Assembly (NCBI RefSeq): GCF_030065885.1
Contig: NZ_JASJCS010000008.1
Coordinates: 76,067-123,992, forward strand
Length of the DNA stretch: 47,926 bases
Origin: Ilumatobacter sp.
GTDB taxonomy: Bacteria > Actinomycetota > Acidimicrobiia > Acidimicrobiales > Ilumatobacteraceae
Direction of reading: 5' to 3'
The stretch's first letter is position 1; the number at the start of each line of letters is the position of its first letter. The notes under the pieces were generated by a model. That model worked only from the letters and a program-made list of their open reading frames with translations, did no database searches and was not told the origin of the DNA. Of the stretch, positions 1 to 10,010 are shown in pieces. A program made the translations under genes and the position numbers.

Positions 1-2
1 TG

Positions 3-2987
3 GCGCCGGCGCCGCACCCGTTCGAGTCGCTGGAGGAGGCGCTGCTCGGCGTCGCCGTCGACCCACCGGCGTCGCTGCTCGAGCAGCTGGTCGGCGACCA
101 CGGGCTGCAGAAGGCCGTGCAGCGGGTGCTCCCCGCCGACGGCTCCCAGCTCCTGCTCGTCGTCGACCAGTTCGAGGAGTTGTTCACCCAGGTCTCGCCG
201 TCGATCGCGACGAGCTTCCTCGACGCGCTGGTCGATGCGGTGAACGACGAGCACAGCCGGATCCGGGTGGTCGTCACGTTGCGGGCCGACTTCTACGACC
301 GGCCGCTGCGCCATCGGGGCATCGGCGAGCTGCTCCACGACGGCACGCAGATCATCACCCCGATGACACCCGAGGAGCTCGAACGTGCCATCAGCGGCCC
401 GGTCGAGACGATGGGCGTGACGTTCGAGCCGGCGCTCGTGGCCGAGCTGGTGCGCGACGTCGTCGACCGCGCCGGTGCGCTCCCGCTCCTGCAGTACACG
501 CTGACCGAGCTGTTCGATCGGCGGCAGGGCGTCCGGGTCACCGACGCCACGTACCGCGAGATCGGCGGCGTGTCGGGCGCACTCGTGCAGCGGGCCGAGG
601 GCCTGCTCGCCGGTCTCGGCAACGAGGCGCACTTCGTCGCGCGGCAGGTGTTCCTCCGCCTGGTGACGCTCGGTGAGGGTGCCGACGACACGCGCCGCCG
701 GGTGCTCCAGGGCGAGCTCGAGCAACTCGCCGTCGATCGGGCGATGTTGCGGGCGGTGCTCGACACGTTCGGCCGGCACCGGCTGCTGAGCTTCGACCGC
801 GACCCGGTCACCCGGAGCCCGACCGTCGAGATCTCGCACGAGGCGCTGCTCACCGAGTGGACGCGGCTGCGGGAGTGGATCGACGGTGCCCGCCACGACG
901 TCCGCAACCAGCGCCGGCTCGCCGAGGCGATGGCCGAATGGACAGCGGCCGATCACAGCGACCAGTACCTGTTGCGGGGCGGCCGCCTCGAGCAACTCCA
1001 CGGGTGGGCCACCAGCACGTCGCTCCCGCTGTCCGAACCCGAGCGGCACTTCCTCGACGCCAGCGTCGCAGAGCGGGAGCGCGCCGCCGACGAGGAGCGC
1101 GAGCGCGAGCAGCGCGCCGTCGAGGCCGAGCGCCGCGAGCGACAGCGGGCGCGCCAGGTCGTCGGGCTCGGCGCGATCGGCGTGGTGATTGCGCTCCTGG
1201 CGGTGTTCGGGATCGTGCAGTGGCGCTCCGCATCGGGCGCGAAGGCCGACACCGAGAGCCTGCTCACAGTGTCGGAGCTGGTGGCCGCGTCGGAGGTGGC
1301 GTACGCCAGCGACGATCAGGAGCTGGCGCTGCTCTATGCGGTGCAGGCCGTTCGTGAGACGGTCGACCTCGGCTTCGCCAACGAGGACGCCGTCGACGCC
1401 GTGCACTGGGCGCTGCACCAGCTCAGCGTGCAGTACGACGTGACGCCCGAGACCCCGGTGGCGATCCGCTCAGGCCCGAACGGCCTCGCCGGTGTCTACG
1501 CGCTGCCACCGGCCGAGTTGGTCGAGTTCGCCGAGACCGCCGTCGACCGCACGCTCACCGACGAGGAGTGCGAGCCGATCTACGACGGGCCGTGCCCCGA
1601 CCGCGCGCAGCTGCCCGCCGACCTCCCGCTGAGGAGCGGGATGGAGGCGTACGGTGCCGTGCCGAATGGTCCGATGGCGCTCGCCGGCACGCGGGTGACC
1701 GTCGCCGCACCCGCGCTGCGCGCCGAGCCCGGTCTGGAACGGCAGTACGAGGACTTCGAGGCGCTGACGGGGATCGAGATCGACGTCGTGTCGAACACCG
1801 GCGAGGGCCTCCTGGCGCTGGCCTCCGGCAACCTCGACCTACCCGATACGATCACCTGGGGCGGGAAGCTCCCCGAGTGGACTCGGCCGCGCGTGCTCGA
1901 TCTCGGCCGGTTCCTCGACCACGACACGCTGCGCGCCGACTTCGGCAACTACACGCTCAACGTGTCGGTGAGCGACGACGCGTCCTCGCTGGCTGAGCCG
2001 AACGAGGTGGCGTACGGCCTCCCGGTCGACGCCGACCTCAAGGGTGTCGTCTTCTACCCGAAGGCCGCCTTCAACGCCGCCGGCTACGAGGTGCCCGCGA
2101 CGTGGGACGAGCTCTTCGCGCTGTCCCGACGCATCGTCGACGACGGCCGGTCGCCGTGGTGCGTGGCGTTCGAGTCGGGCTTCCCGTTCAACGGCTGGCC
2201 GGGCACCGACCTCATCGAGAGCATGGTCCTGATCTCCGGCGGGGCGGACGTCTACGACGGCTGGTCCGACGGCCGCATCGCGTTCACCGACCCAGCCGTT
2301 GTCGAAGGCGCACGGTTGGCGGACTCACTCCTCTTCGAACCGGGCTTCGTCCGGGTCGGGCCCGAGGCCATCAGCAACGAGAACTTCACCGAGCAGATGT
2401 TCAACCTGTTGCAGCGCGACACGGCCACCGGCGAGATCGACCCGGACTGCTGGCTGTTCTTCCAGGGTGACTTCATGCTCGGCGCCGTGCCGCCGGGCAC
2501 GGTGATCGGCCAGGACGTCGACTTCTTCCCGATGCCGCCGCTCGAACTGGGCGGTGCGACGCCGGTGATCGGCTCGGTGTTCAGCCAGTACGGGCTCGTC
2601 GATCGCCCCGAGGTGCGGCGGTTCCTCGAGTACGTGGCCGACCCCGCCTGGGGTGCGGTCTGGGCGACCGAGCCGGGCAACGGCTTCATCTCGCTCAACC
2701 AGCGGTTCGACGCCGGTGTGTTCGCAGCGACGGCTGCCGACGACCCGTCCTCGGCGGTGCGCGGCCGGCTGTACGAGCAGACGCGGGACGCGCTGGCGGG
2801 GGGCACGTTCCGCCTCGATGCGTCGGATCTCATGCCACCCGTGATCGGCGGATGGATCGACGACCCGCCGACGCAGTCGGCGTTCTACGCCGGCATGAAC
2901 GACTGGGTCGACGGCGTGCGGACGATCGACCAGGTGCTCGCCGACATCGAGACGGCATGGGAGGCCTTGCGGGCCGAGGGCGGGTAG
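3..2987 (+). CDS. nSTAND ATPase - transmembrane - extracellular solute-binding protein fusion (5' partial)
   Basis: The reading frame is open from the window edge, so the N-terminus (with the Walker A loop and any effector domain) is missing. Numbering from nt 3 gives 994 residues. Residues about 50-60 carry the Walker B/sensor motif LLLVVDQFEELF, a hallmark of the nSTAND1 family. A typical nSTAND1 helical region follows (ALPLLQYTLTEL, ISHEALLTEW). An Arg/Glu-rich charged helix (about 355-386) leads into one membrane helix (about 387-408); the basic side faces the ATPase, predicting N-in/C-out. After an Ala-rich helical linker where WD40 repeats normally begin, residues about 561-994 instead read as a family 1/8 sugar-type solute-binding protein (DFEALTGIEIDVV, YGLPVDADLKGVVFYP, PATWDELFAL). 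No ABC permease or ATPase gene lies nearby. The role as a one-component membrane sensor is inferred. Confidence 0.85.
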   Translation, partial: APAPHPFESLEEALLGVAVDPPASLLEQLVGDHGLQKAVQRVLPADGSQLLLVVDQFEELFTQVSPSIATSFLDALVDAVNDEHSRIRVVVTLRADFYDRPLRHRGIGELLHDGTQIITPMTPEELERAISGPVETMGVTFEPALVAELVRDVVDRAGALPLLQYTLTELFDRRQGVRVTDATYREIGGVSGALVQRAEGLLAGLGNEAHFVARQVFLRLVTLGEGADDTRRRVLQGELEQLAVDRAMLRAVLDTFGRHRLLSFDRDPVTRSPTVEISHEALLTEWTRLREWIDGARHDVRNQRRLAEAMAEWTAADHSDQYLLRGGRLEQLHGWATSTSLPLSEPERHFLDASVAERERAADEEREREQRAVEAERRERQRARQVVGLGAIGVVIALLAVFGIVQWRSASGAKADTESLLTVSELVAASEVAYASDDQELALLYAVQAVRETVDLGFANEDAVDAVHWALHQLSVQYDVTPETPVAIRSGPNGLAGVYALPPAELVEFAETAVDRTLTDEECEPIYDGPCPDRAQLPADLPLRSGMEAYGAVPNGPMALAGTRVTVAAPALRAEPGLERQYEDFEALTGIEIDVVSNTGEGLLALASGNLDLPDTITWGGKLPEWTRPRVLDLGRFLDHDTLRADFGNYTLNVSVSDDASSLAEPNEVAYGLPVDADLKGVVFYPKAAFNAAGYEVPATWDELFALSRRIVDDGRSPWCVAFESGFPFNGWPGTDLIESMVLISGGADVYDGWSDGRIAFTDPAVVEGARLADSLLFEPGFVRVGPEAISNENFTEQMFNLLQRDTATGEIDPDCWLFFQGDFMLGAVPPGTVIGQDVDFFPMPPLELGGATPVIGSVFSQYGLVDRPEVRRFLEYVADPAWGAVWATEPGNGFISLNQRFDAGVFAATAADDPSSAVRGRLYEQTRDALAGGTFRLDASDLMPPVIGGWIDDPPTQSAFYAGMNDWVDGVRTIDQVLADIETAWEALRAEGG

Positions 2988-3014
2988 GCCGAGTCGGCGA
3001 TGCGGCCGGCATCG

Positions 3015-3020
3015 TAGGGT
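3015..3020 (+). promoter_or_regulatory. -10 box of a probable leaderless promoter
   Basis: TAGGGT lies 7 nt before the GTG at 3028 and there is no Shine-Dalgarno sequence. This is the clearest example near the left end of the TANNNT-N6-9-start arrangement that recurs in the window. Confidence 0.55.
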
Positions 3021-3027
3021 CGCGACC

Positions 3028-3420
3028 GTGCCGCTGCCGAGAGCCGTCGCCCGCTTCAACCGGCGGTACACGAACCGGTTCATCGAGCCGATCGTGCGCC
3101 GGTTCCCGGGCTTCGCGACGGTGCACCACACCGGTCGACAGTCGGGCAAGGAGTACCGCACGCCGGTCAACGTCTTCGACCTCGACGGCGACCTGATCGT
3201 CGCCCTGACGTACGGACCCGCCGCGGACTGGGTGCAGAACGTGCTCGCCGGGCCGGCCCGCATCGACCGGCGAGGCCACACGGCATCGATCGAACGGACC
3301 ACGGTGGTCGACCGGGTGACAGCGTGGCCGGTGCTGCCGATCCCGGTTCGGGTCGTGTTGCGGTGCCTTCGCGTCTGTGACTTCATGAGGATCGAGCTCG
3401 CCGAGCACCGGACCGGGTGA
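3028..3420 (+). CDS. Deazaflavin (F420)-dependent nitroreductase family protein (Ddn/DUF385-like)
   Basis: A 130-residue protein of the split beta-barrel Ddn-like family, whose characterised members use the deazaflavin cofactor F420. The signature HHTGRQSGKEYRTPV (about residues 34-48) corresponds to the TTGRKSG-RTP cofactor-binding segment of the family, and the C-terminal half keeps the usual hydrophobic strand pattern. The length is normal for the short members. The GTG start is supported by a TAGGGT -10 box 7 nt upstream. It is transcribed separately from the fusion gene, which ends 40 nt before. The substrate cannot be predicted. Confidence 0.8.
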   Translation: MPLPRAVARFNRRYTNRFIEPIVRRFPGFATVHHTGRQSGKEYRTPVNVFDLDGDLIVALTYGPAADWVQNVLAGPARIDRRGHTASIERTTVVDRVTAWPVLPIPVRVVLRCLRVCDFMRIELAEHRTG

Positions 3421-3601
3421 ACCAGCGCCGAGTTACCTGGCACCAACCCGACGGAACACCTGGCACACCGACACCGGCCCCAACCGAAGACCCCCAGCCC
3501 AACGACGGCCCGGCCACCCGACGCGCGAACCCCCGCCGCGTGACCTCGTCCCAGCGCCACGAACCGACACGTCGACATGGTTCGGCGCGAGACTCCACGA
3601 C

Positions 3602-4063
3602 GTGGGATACCAGAGTGCACCTGAGGGCTGGTGGCAGGACTTCGTCACCGCCGATCCGCCCCGCACGGCCAAGCTGGCCGTCACCCGCAAGGACGGCAGT
3701 CCGCACGTCGCGCCGGTCTGGGTCGACCTCGAACGAAGCACCGGTCCCCAGGGCGAGGACGTCGTCGTGTTCATGACGAGCGCCGACACGGTCAAGGGCA
3801 AGTCGATCGTGCGAGACGGCAGGGTCGCCCTGTGCTGGGACGACGAACGCCCGACGTTCTCGTTCGTCACGGTCACCGGGCGAGCGACGACGTCGACCGA
3901 TCCCGACGACCTCCTCGCGGTCGCGACACGGATCGGGGGGCGCTACATGGGTGCCGACCAGGCCGAGGCGTACGGCAGGCGCAACGCGGTCGAGCCCGAG
4001 ATGGTCATCCGGGTCGTTCCCGATCGGGTGGTCGCAAAGGTCGACGTGGCGGGCTTCGACTGA
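3602..4063 (+). CDS. PPOX-class (pyridoxamine 5'-phosphate oxidase fold) F420/FMN-dependent oxidoreductase
   Basis: A 153-residue single-domain flavin-reductase-type split barrel. The N-terminal strand pair LAVTRKDGSPHVAPVWVDLE and the following VVVFMTSADTVKGKSIVRDGRVALCWDD (given here in pieces: VVVFMTSADT, KGKSIVRDGR, VALCWDD) match PPOX-class proteins of actinobacteria, many of which bind F420. The GTG at 3602 is the plausible start, though no ribosome-binding site is clear. One base separates its stop from the DUF5655 gene, so the two are probably co-translated. Cofactor choice between F420 and FMN is not determined by the sequence alone. Confidence 0.75.
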   Translation: MGYQSAPEGWWQDFVTADPPRTAKLAVTRKDGSPHVAPVWVDLERSTGPQGEDVVVFMTSADTVKGKSIVRDGRVALCWDDERPTFSFVTVTGRATTSTDPDDLLAVATRIGGRYMGADQAEAYGRRNAVEPEMVIRVVPDRVVAKVDVAGFD

Positions 4064-4064
4064 C

Positions 4065-4478
4065 GTGTCCGGTTGGACCTGTCCCGACTGTGGCCGGTTC
4101 TTCGGCCGCAGCGGGCAGTCGCACGACTGCGCACCGGGCTTGTCGCTCGAGGAGTACTTCGAGACCGGCCCCGCCCACGAGCGCCCCGTGTTCGACGCCG
4201 TCATGGCGCACCTCGAGACGGTCGGCCCGGTGCACCTCGACGTCGTGTCGGTCGGCATCTTCCTCAAGAACCCGCGCAAGTTCGCCGAGCTCCGGCCGAA
4301 GGACCGCTGGGTGGCGATCGGCTTCAACCTCGATCACCGGGCGACCCACCCCACGATCACCCGCAAGATCATCGAGCACAGCGGCACGTACTGGCACGTG
4401 GCCAACGTCGCCAGCCCCGACGAGATCGACGACGACCTCCGCGACCTGTTGACGGAGGCCTACGAGCTGGACCGGTAG
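4065..4478 (+). CDS. DUF5655 domain protein with N-terminal zinc finger
   Basis: A 137-residue protein. I start it at the GTG at 4065, one base after the upstream stop, because the first residues then form a CPDCGRFF...SHDC zinc-binding cluster. The rest (SVGIFLKNPRKFAELRPKDRWVAIGF, then DHRATHPTITRK) is the DUF5655 pattern of small basic cytoplasmic proteins of unknown role. A longer in-frame reading back to 3951 exists, but it overlaps the PPOX gene and has no family similarity. The tight spacing suggests operon membership with the PPOX gene. Confidence 0.7.
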   Translation: MSGWTCPDCGRFFGRSGQSHDCAPGLSLEEYFETGPAHERPVFDAVMAHLETVGPVHLDVVSVGIFLKNPRKFAELRPKDRWVAIGFNLDHRATHPTITRKIIEHSGTYWHVANVASPDEIDDDLRDLLTEAYELDR

Positions 4479-4507
4479 ACGACCCCGGCAACGGGCCGCC
4501 CCGGCCG

Positions 4508-5296
4508 TCAGGCAGGGCCCTGCAGCTCGACGACGACGCCATAGTGGTCCGACGCGACCACGCCGCGCACCGGACCGACGCCGAACAGCCGACCCCGCAC
4601 CGGATTGCCCTGCGGGCGCGGGCGGGGCCATCCGACGAGCACGTAGTCGAGCCGTCGCTCGGGCCAGGCGGAGTCGACCACGTACGGGTTGTGGGCCGAG
4701 TACGTCGCTCCGTCGCCGTTCCCGATCTGCGCCCACGCATCGGTGAACACGAGGCCGTCGGCGGCGGGCGCGCTCAGGCCCGTCATTCGGCGGATCTCGT
4801 CGCTCTCGGGAACCGCATTGAGGTCGCCGAGCACGATCGGCGGGAACGAGGTCGCCGGGTCGCCCCGCTCGGCGGCGACCATGCCGGCGATCTGGTCGAG
4901 CTGACGCCGCCGGAGATCGCTCTGGTCGAAGCCGTGTGAGAGGTGCGTGCAGTAGACCTGCAGCACGGTGCCCTGCATGTCGATCGTGGCGCGCAACACC
5001 GTGCGGTGCGGCTTCATGTCGCCCACGTCGAGGTAGTGCCAGACCGCATCGACGATCGGCCACCGCGACGCGATCGCGTTGACCAGCGCGTGCTCGTCTT
5101 CATCGGCGTCGGGCGAAGCCACGAGGTGATAGCCCAGTTCCTCGCGCAGCCAGGCGGGTTGGTCGGGATCGCGCGAGCTCATCTCCTGCAGCCCGACGAT
5201 GTCGGCGTCGATGTCGCGCAGCGCCTGCAGGATCGCCGGCTGGCGCGCCTCCCAGTCCCCGTTCCGCCACCACACGTTCCACGTCGCGACCCGCAT
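4508..5296 (-). CDS. Endonuclease/exonuclease/phosphatase family protein
   Basis: A 262-residue EEP-fold metal-dependent phosphodiesterase. Motifs in order: RVATWNVWW at the N-terminus, DIVGLQEM (metal-binding Glu), YCTHLSHG (His), VLGDLNAVPESDE (Asp/Asn pair) and VASDHYGVVVEL (terminal Asp-His). All catalytic positions expected of the family are present. The ATG at 5296 is preferred over the upstream ATG at 5341 because an AAGGGA element sits just upstream and the protein then starts at the first beta strand. The substrate (DNA, phospholipid or nucleotide) is unknown. It converges on the DUF5655 gene. Confidence 0.8.
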   Translation of the reverse strand: MRVATWNVWWRNGDWEARQPAILQALRDIDADIVGLQEMSSRDPDQPAWLREELGYHLVASPDADEDEHALVNAIASRWPIVDAVWHYLDVGDMKPHRTVLRATIDMQGTVLQVYCTHLSHGFDQSDLRRRQLDQIAGMVAAERGDPATSFPPIVLGDLNAVPESDEIRRMTGLSAPAADGLVFTDAWAQIGNGDGATYSAHNPYVVDSAWPERRLDYVLVGWPRPRPQGNPVRGRLFGVGPVRGVVASDHYGVVVELQGPA

Positions 5297-5402
5297 CGAG
5301 TTCCCTTCGTCTCGCTGCCGCCTGCTCCGTCGCATCCCCACGGCAACGCGGCCAGATGATCATGCCACGTGCGCCGAACGTGACCGCGCTCTCGACGGAT
5401 GC

Positions 5403-5951
5403 TCAGAGTCGGAACCAGAGCGTGCCTGCGACGTCAGCATTCGGAATGGGCCCGTAGACGCGGCTGTCGACCGAGTCGGCGCGGTTGTCGCCGAGCACCG
5501 TCACGTGTCCGTCGGGGACGACGAGCTCGTCGAGATCACCGCCGCAGCTGCCCAGGGCATCGAGGACGTAGGGCTCGTCCACCGCCGACCCGTTGCGGTG
5601 TAGCACGCAGTCGAGATAGCTGACCGTGTCGCCACCGACGGCCACGACGCGCTTCACGTAGTCATGTCGTCGGCCGCCCGGGGTGACGACCCGATGCACG
5701 ATGACATCGCCGAGGCTGGGATCGCCGGCGAGCTTGTTGATGACGATCCGCTCCCCTGCGTGCAGCGTCGGCGCCATCGAGTCCCCTTCGACGACCCACG
5801 TCGAGACGACGAACGGGATCGACAGGACGACGGCGGCCAGCGCGCCGCCCACGATGCACAGCACCGTCAGCCACTGCGGCAACGGCCACATTGTCGCCGC
5901 GCCCGCCTCCTGAACCGGTGCCGCGACCGGCTCCGCCCGCACCTCGTCCAT
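5403..5951 (-). CDS. lepB: Signal peptidase I
   Basis: A 182-residue type I signal peptidase that cleaves signal peptides on the outer face of the membrane. One membrane helix (about residues 28-50) precedes the catalytic Ser58 in GDSMAPTL. The general base Lys100 lies in DYVKRVVAVGGD, and the C-terminal box is GDNRADSVDSR. The length is normal for short actinobacterial forms. It lies downstream of lepA on the same strand, the classic lepA-lepB order, although a 128-nt gap containing a perfect palindrome separates them. Confidence 0.93.
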   Translation of the reverse strand: MDEVRAEPVAAPVQEAGAATMWPLPQWLTVLCIVGGALAAVVLSIPFVVSTWVVEGDSMAPTLHAGERIVINKLAGDPSLGDVIVHRVVTPGGRRHDYVKRVVAVGGDTVSYLDCVLHRNGSAVDEPYVLDALGSCGGDLDELVVPDGHVTVLGDNRADSVDSRVYGPIPNADVAGTLWFRL

Positions 5952-6031
5952 ACGAGCCCATCGTCACGAACCCTCCCCCGCTTGAAGCGCGCCGCACGGC
6001 CGGGCGAGGCGACAGCGCATCGGAGGCGAGC

Positions 6032-6062
6032 GTTTCACGTTGTGTCTGACACAACGTGAAAC
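6032..6062. repeat. Perfect 31-bp palindrome between lepA and lepB
   Basis: Two 15-bp arms, GTTTCACGTTGTGTC and its exact reverse complement, flank a single central T. It begins 18 nt beyond the lepA stop and ends 81 nt before the lepB start. No T-tract follows on either strand, so it looks more like a protein-binding operator or a cruciform-forming site than a Rho-independent terminator. No second copy was seen in the window. Confidence 0.8.
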
Positions 6063-6079
6063 CGCGTCGCGGCGGATCG

Positions 6080-7864
<1,785 letters not shown>

Positions 7865-7896
7865 GGCGAGTGTCCACGCTACCGGCGGCTCCGACT

Positions 7897-8919
7897 TCAA
7901 TCCGTCGGGAGCAATCCGTCGACCCGATGCCGATACCGCCCGGTCTCGAGGAACGCCCGGAGCTTGGTGATCGAGTTCGTGACGTACCGCTCGCGGATCG
8001 CTCGGATGTCGGCGTTCTGGCTGACGACCACGTCGTTGAGGAGCAGCAGGTTCCGCCCCGCCAGCAGGGCATCGAACTGCTCCGGCTCGTAGGCGGGGAG
8101 CCGACGAATCTCCGAGTAGCCCGCGAGCAGCGCGTCGCGCAACGCCGCGTCGTCATCGAGGTAGTAGGCGCTGATCGCGAGGTCCTGCACCGGGACGCCG
8201 GTCAACACGTCGTCGAAGTCGAACACCGACATCCGGCCGCGAAGCCACTTCACGTTCCAGGGGTGGAGGTCGCCGTGCAGGATGCGCTCGCCGCCAGCCG
8301 ACCAGGCGTCGTCGGTCGCGTCCTGCGCGGCGCGTAGGGCCGACCTGACGACGTCGATGTCCGCGCGCGGCCGATCGATGTGGGCGGCGACGAGCAGGTC
8401 GTCCTCCCCCACGAGCACGTCGGCGTGGCTCGGCACGCCAGCACCCGGCGGGATGCGCCAGCGTTCGGCGTGGTCGTGCAGATGCGCCGTGATCCGTCCC
8501 AAGGCCACCATGGCGGCCGGGGTCGGCTCGTCGAGGTCGCGACCCGGCAGCCACGACATGACGGCGACGGGAAGCTCGCGGTCGAGGGACTGGCAGTAGG
8601 CCGACGTGTGCAATCGGCCGGCGGAGTTGGCGAGCGGCACGGGCACGACCACATCGGTGTCGCGTGCCAGCGCGGTGAGCCATGCGGTCTCGGCTTGGAG
8701 TTGGGCGGAGGTCGACGTCGCCGCCATGCCGAGCCGCAGGGCGAATCGGCGCCCGTCGGTCGTGTCGACCCGGAACGACGTGTTGCACTCATGTGCGAGC
8801 AAGCGGACGCGGGCCGGCTCGATCGGGTACTCGCCGAGCGCTCGTAGCGCGACCTGCCGCAGCCGGTGCACCTGGGCGCGGACCGGGAGCTCCTCGAACC
8901 GTTCCGGATGGGCCGTCAT
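7897..8919 (-). CDS. Aminoglycoside phosphotransferase (APH)-family kinase
   Basis: A 340-residue protein with a kinase-like APH fold. The N-lobe has [11 protein letters not shown]. The catalytic loop [13 protein letters not shown] and the metal-binding [10 protein letters not shown] follow in the C-lobe, so the active site looks complete. The layout resembles the homoserine-kinase/Srk-like branch more than true aminoglycoside-resistance enzymes, so a resistance role should not be assumed. A TAGCGT box lies 9 nt before the ATG. Transcription diverges from rpsT, and the gene may lead into lepA. Confidence 0.78.
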   Translation of the reverse strand: MTAHPERFEELPVRAQVHRLRQVALRALGEYPIEPARVRLLAHECNTSFRVDTTDGRRFALRLGMAATSTSAQLQAETAWLTALARDTDVVVPVPLANSAGRLHTSAYCQSLDRELPVAVMSWLPGRDLDEPTPAAMVALGRITAHLHDHAERWRIPPGAGVPSHADVLVGEDDLLVAAHIDRPRADIDVVRSALRAAQDATDDAWSAGGERILHGDLHPWNVKWLRGRMSVFDFDDVLTGVPVQDLAISAYYLDDDAALRDALLAGYSEIRRLPAYEPEQFDALLAGRNLLLLNDVVVSQNADIRAIRERYVTNSITKLRAFLETGRYRHRVDGLLPTD

Positions 8920-8957
8920 GGTGCGCCGACGCTAGCCCCCGGCGGGCCGGCGAGGCG

Positions 8958-8987
8958 TTGGGGATGTCGCGGCCGCGCCGATAGCCT
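8958..8987 (+). promoter_or_regulatory. Candidate rpsT promoter
   Basis: TTGGGG (8958-8963) and TAGCCT (8982-8987) are separated by 18 nt. This would give a leader of roughly 50 nt ending in an AGAGGA ribosome-binding site before the rpsT GTG. Confidence 0.45.
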
Positions 8988-9042
8988 CAGTGCGCTGCTC
9001 GGTGGAGACCGCCGGGCCCGAAGATCGAAGAGGAACTGCCAC

Positions 9043-9288
9043 GTGGCGAACATCAAGTCTCAGAAGAAGCGCAATCTCACCAACGCCAAGGCGCACGAGC
9101 GCAACAAGGCCGTTCGTAGCGAGATGAAGAGCCGTCTGAAGAGCGCCGTCGCCCAGCCGGACAGCGACGAGGCCGTCCGCGCCGCGATCAAGACGATCGA
9201 CAGCGCAGCGCAGAAGGGCGTGATCCACAAGAACGCCGCAGCCCGCAAGAAGAGCCGCCTGATGCGGCGGGTCAACGCCGCTTCCTAG
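9043..9288 (+). CDS. rpsT: 30S ribosomal protein S20
   Basis: An 81-residue, strongly basic helical protein starting ANIKSQKKRN after the initiator and ending KKSRLMRRVNAAS. These are the standard bS20 termini. It binds 16S rRNA in the small subunit. The GTG at 9043 is chosen because it gives the canonical N-terminus and has an AGAGGA element just upstream; the longer open frame to 8866 runs through the promoter. A strong hairpin follows 47 nt downstream, so it is probably a monocistronic unit. Confidence 0.97.
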   Translation: MANIKSQKKRNLTNAKAHERNKAVRSEMKSRLKSAVAQPDSDEAVRAAIKTIDSAAQKGVIHKNAAARKKSRLMRRVNAAS

Positions 9289-9335
9289 CGGCACCGGGTC
9301 GCCGGCGCCTGTCGCCTGTCGATCCACCACATCTG

Positions 9336-9367
9336 GACGAGGCCCGGGCTCGAGCCCGGGCTTCGTC
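9336..9367 (+). terminator. Strong hairpin downstream of rpsT
   Basis: A 15-bp stem (GACGAGGCCCGGGCT paired with AGCCCGGGCTTCGTC, with one G-U pair) closes over a CG turn. No long T-run follows, as is common for terminators in very GC-rich actinobacteria. Confidence 0.75.
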
Positions 9368-9413
9368 GCGTTCCGGGCGCTTTCGCCGTGGCGCCGACCT
9401 ACGATCGTTCCTG

Positions 9414-9845
9414 ATGAAGGAGCGACGCCCCGACGTCGGCTCGGCCGGAGCCGGATTCGACCTGCTCGTCGGATCCGAACGGAGCCGGCGACCAGCGGAC
9501 GGCGACAGCCGGCGGTCGGACACCGTCGTCTGGTGGCACCTGGCGACGGCGATCGACATCTTGCACTTCCCGATCGTGATCGCCCTCGTCGTCGTCGGAG
9601 CGGCCTGGTTCTCGGGGCCGACGTTCTTCTTCCTGCTCACGCTGATGGTCGTGCTGCAGGTGGCGACGCTCGGGTGTCCGGTGATGTGGCTCACCGGGCA
9701 GCTCCGCCAGGTGCACGACCCCGACTACGAGGTGCGATGGTCGTTCACCGCCTGGCTCTACCACCGCTACGGCAAGGCGGTCGGCATCGGCGTGTTCGTG
9801 GCCCTCGCCGCGTTGACCCTGACGCTCCGCTGGCTGCTGTTCTAG
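9414..9845 (+). CDS. Predicted multi-pass membrane protein of unknown function
   Basis: A 143-residue protein. A charged N-terminal tail of about 40 residues is followed by three hydrophobic segments: ILHFPIVIALVVVGAAWF, FFFLLTLMVVLQVATLGC and GIGVFVALAALTLTLRWLL. The spacing and the HF...GCP elements are faintly reminiscent of DUF2784-type proteins, but I cannot assign it. A TACGAT box sits 8 nt before the ATG, suggesting a leaderless transcript. It converges on holA. Confidence 0.6.
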   Translation: MKERRPDVGSAGAGFDLLVGSERSRRPADGDSRRSDTVVWWHLATAIDILHFPIVIALVVVGAAWFSGPTFFFLLTLMVVLQVATLGCPVMWLTGQLRQVHDPDYEVRWSFTAWLYHRYGKAVGIGVFVALAALTLTLRWLLF

Positions 9846-10010
9846 CAACGGGCTCCGGGTTGCGGCCAGGCCGCTCCCCTGCGCCTCCCGAGCTCGCTGT
9901 CTCCGCAACGACGCCGTGGCGCCGCCGCTTCTTCGCTCGGCCCGCCCCGCCGGCGCGACGCGACCGGCCGCTGAGATGGGCCGGTGTGCGAGGCTTCGCC
10001 AGGCAAGGGT

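Noticed and set aside
3421-3601. Pro/Thr-rich readings in the gap between the Ddn-like and PPOX genes
   Set aside because: I considered a relic of a DUF222 C-terminal tail, since the plus strand reads RRVTWHQPDGTPG. The similarity is too short and low-complexity to call. CCTGGCAC occurs twice there but forms no clear structure.
7897-8919. Aminoglycoside resistance gene
   Set aside because: Only the general APH fold is supported. The sequence looks like a housekeeping or metabolic kinase of the family, and no resistance cassette or mobile context is present.
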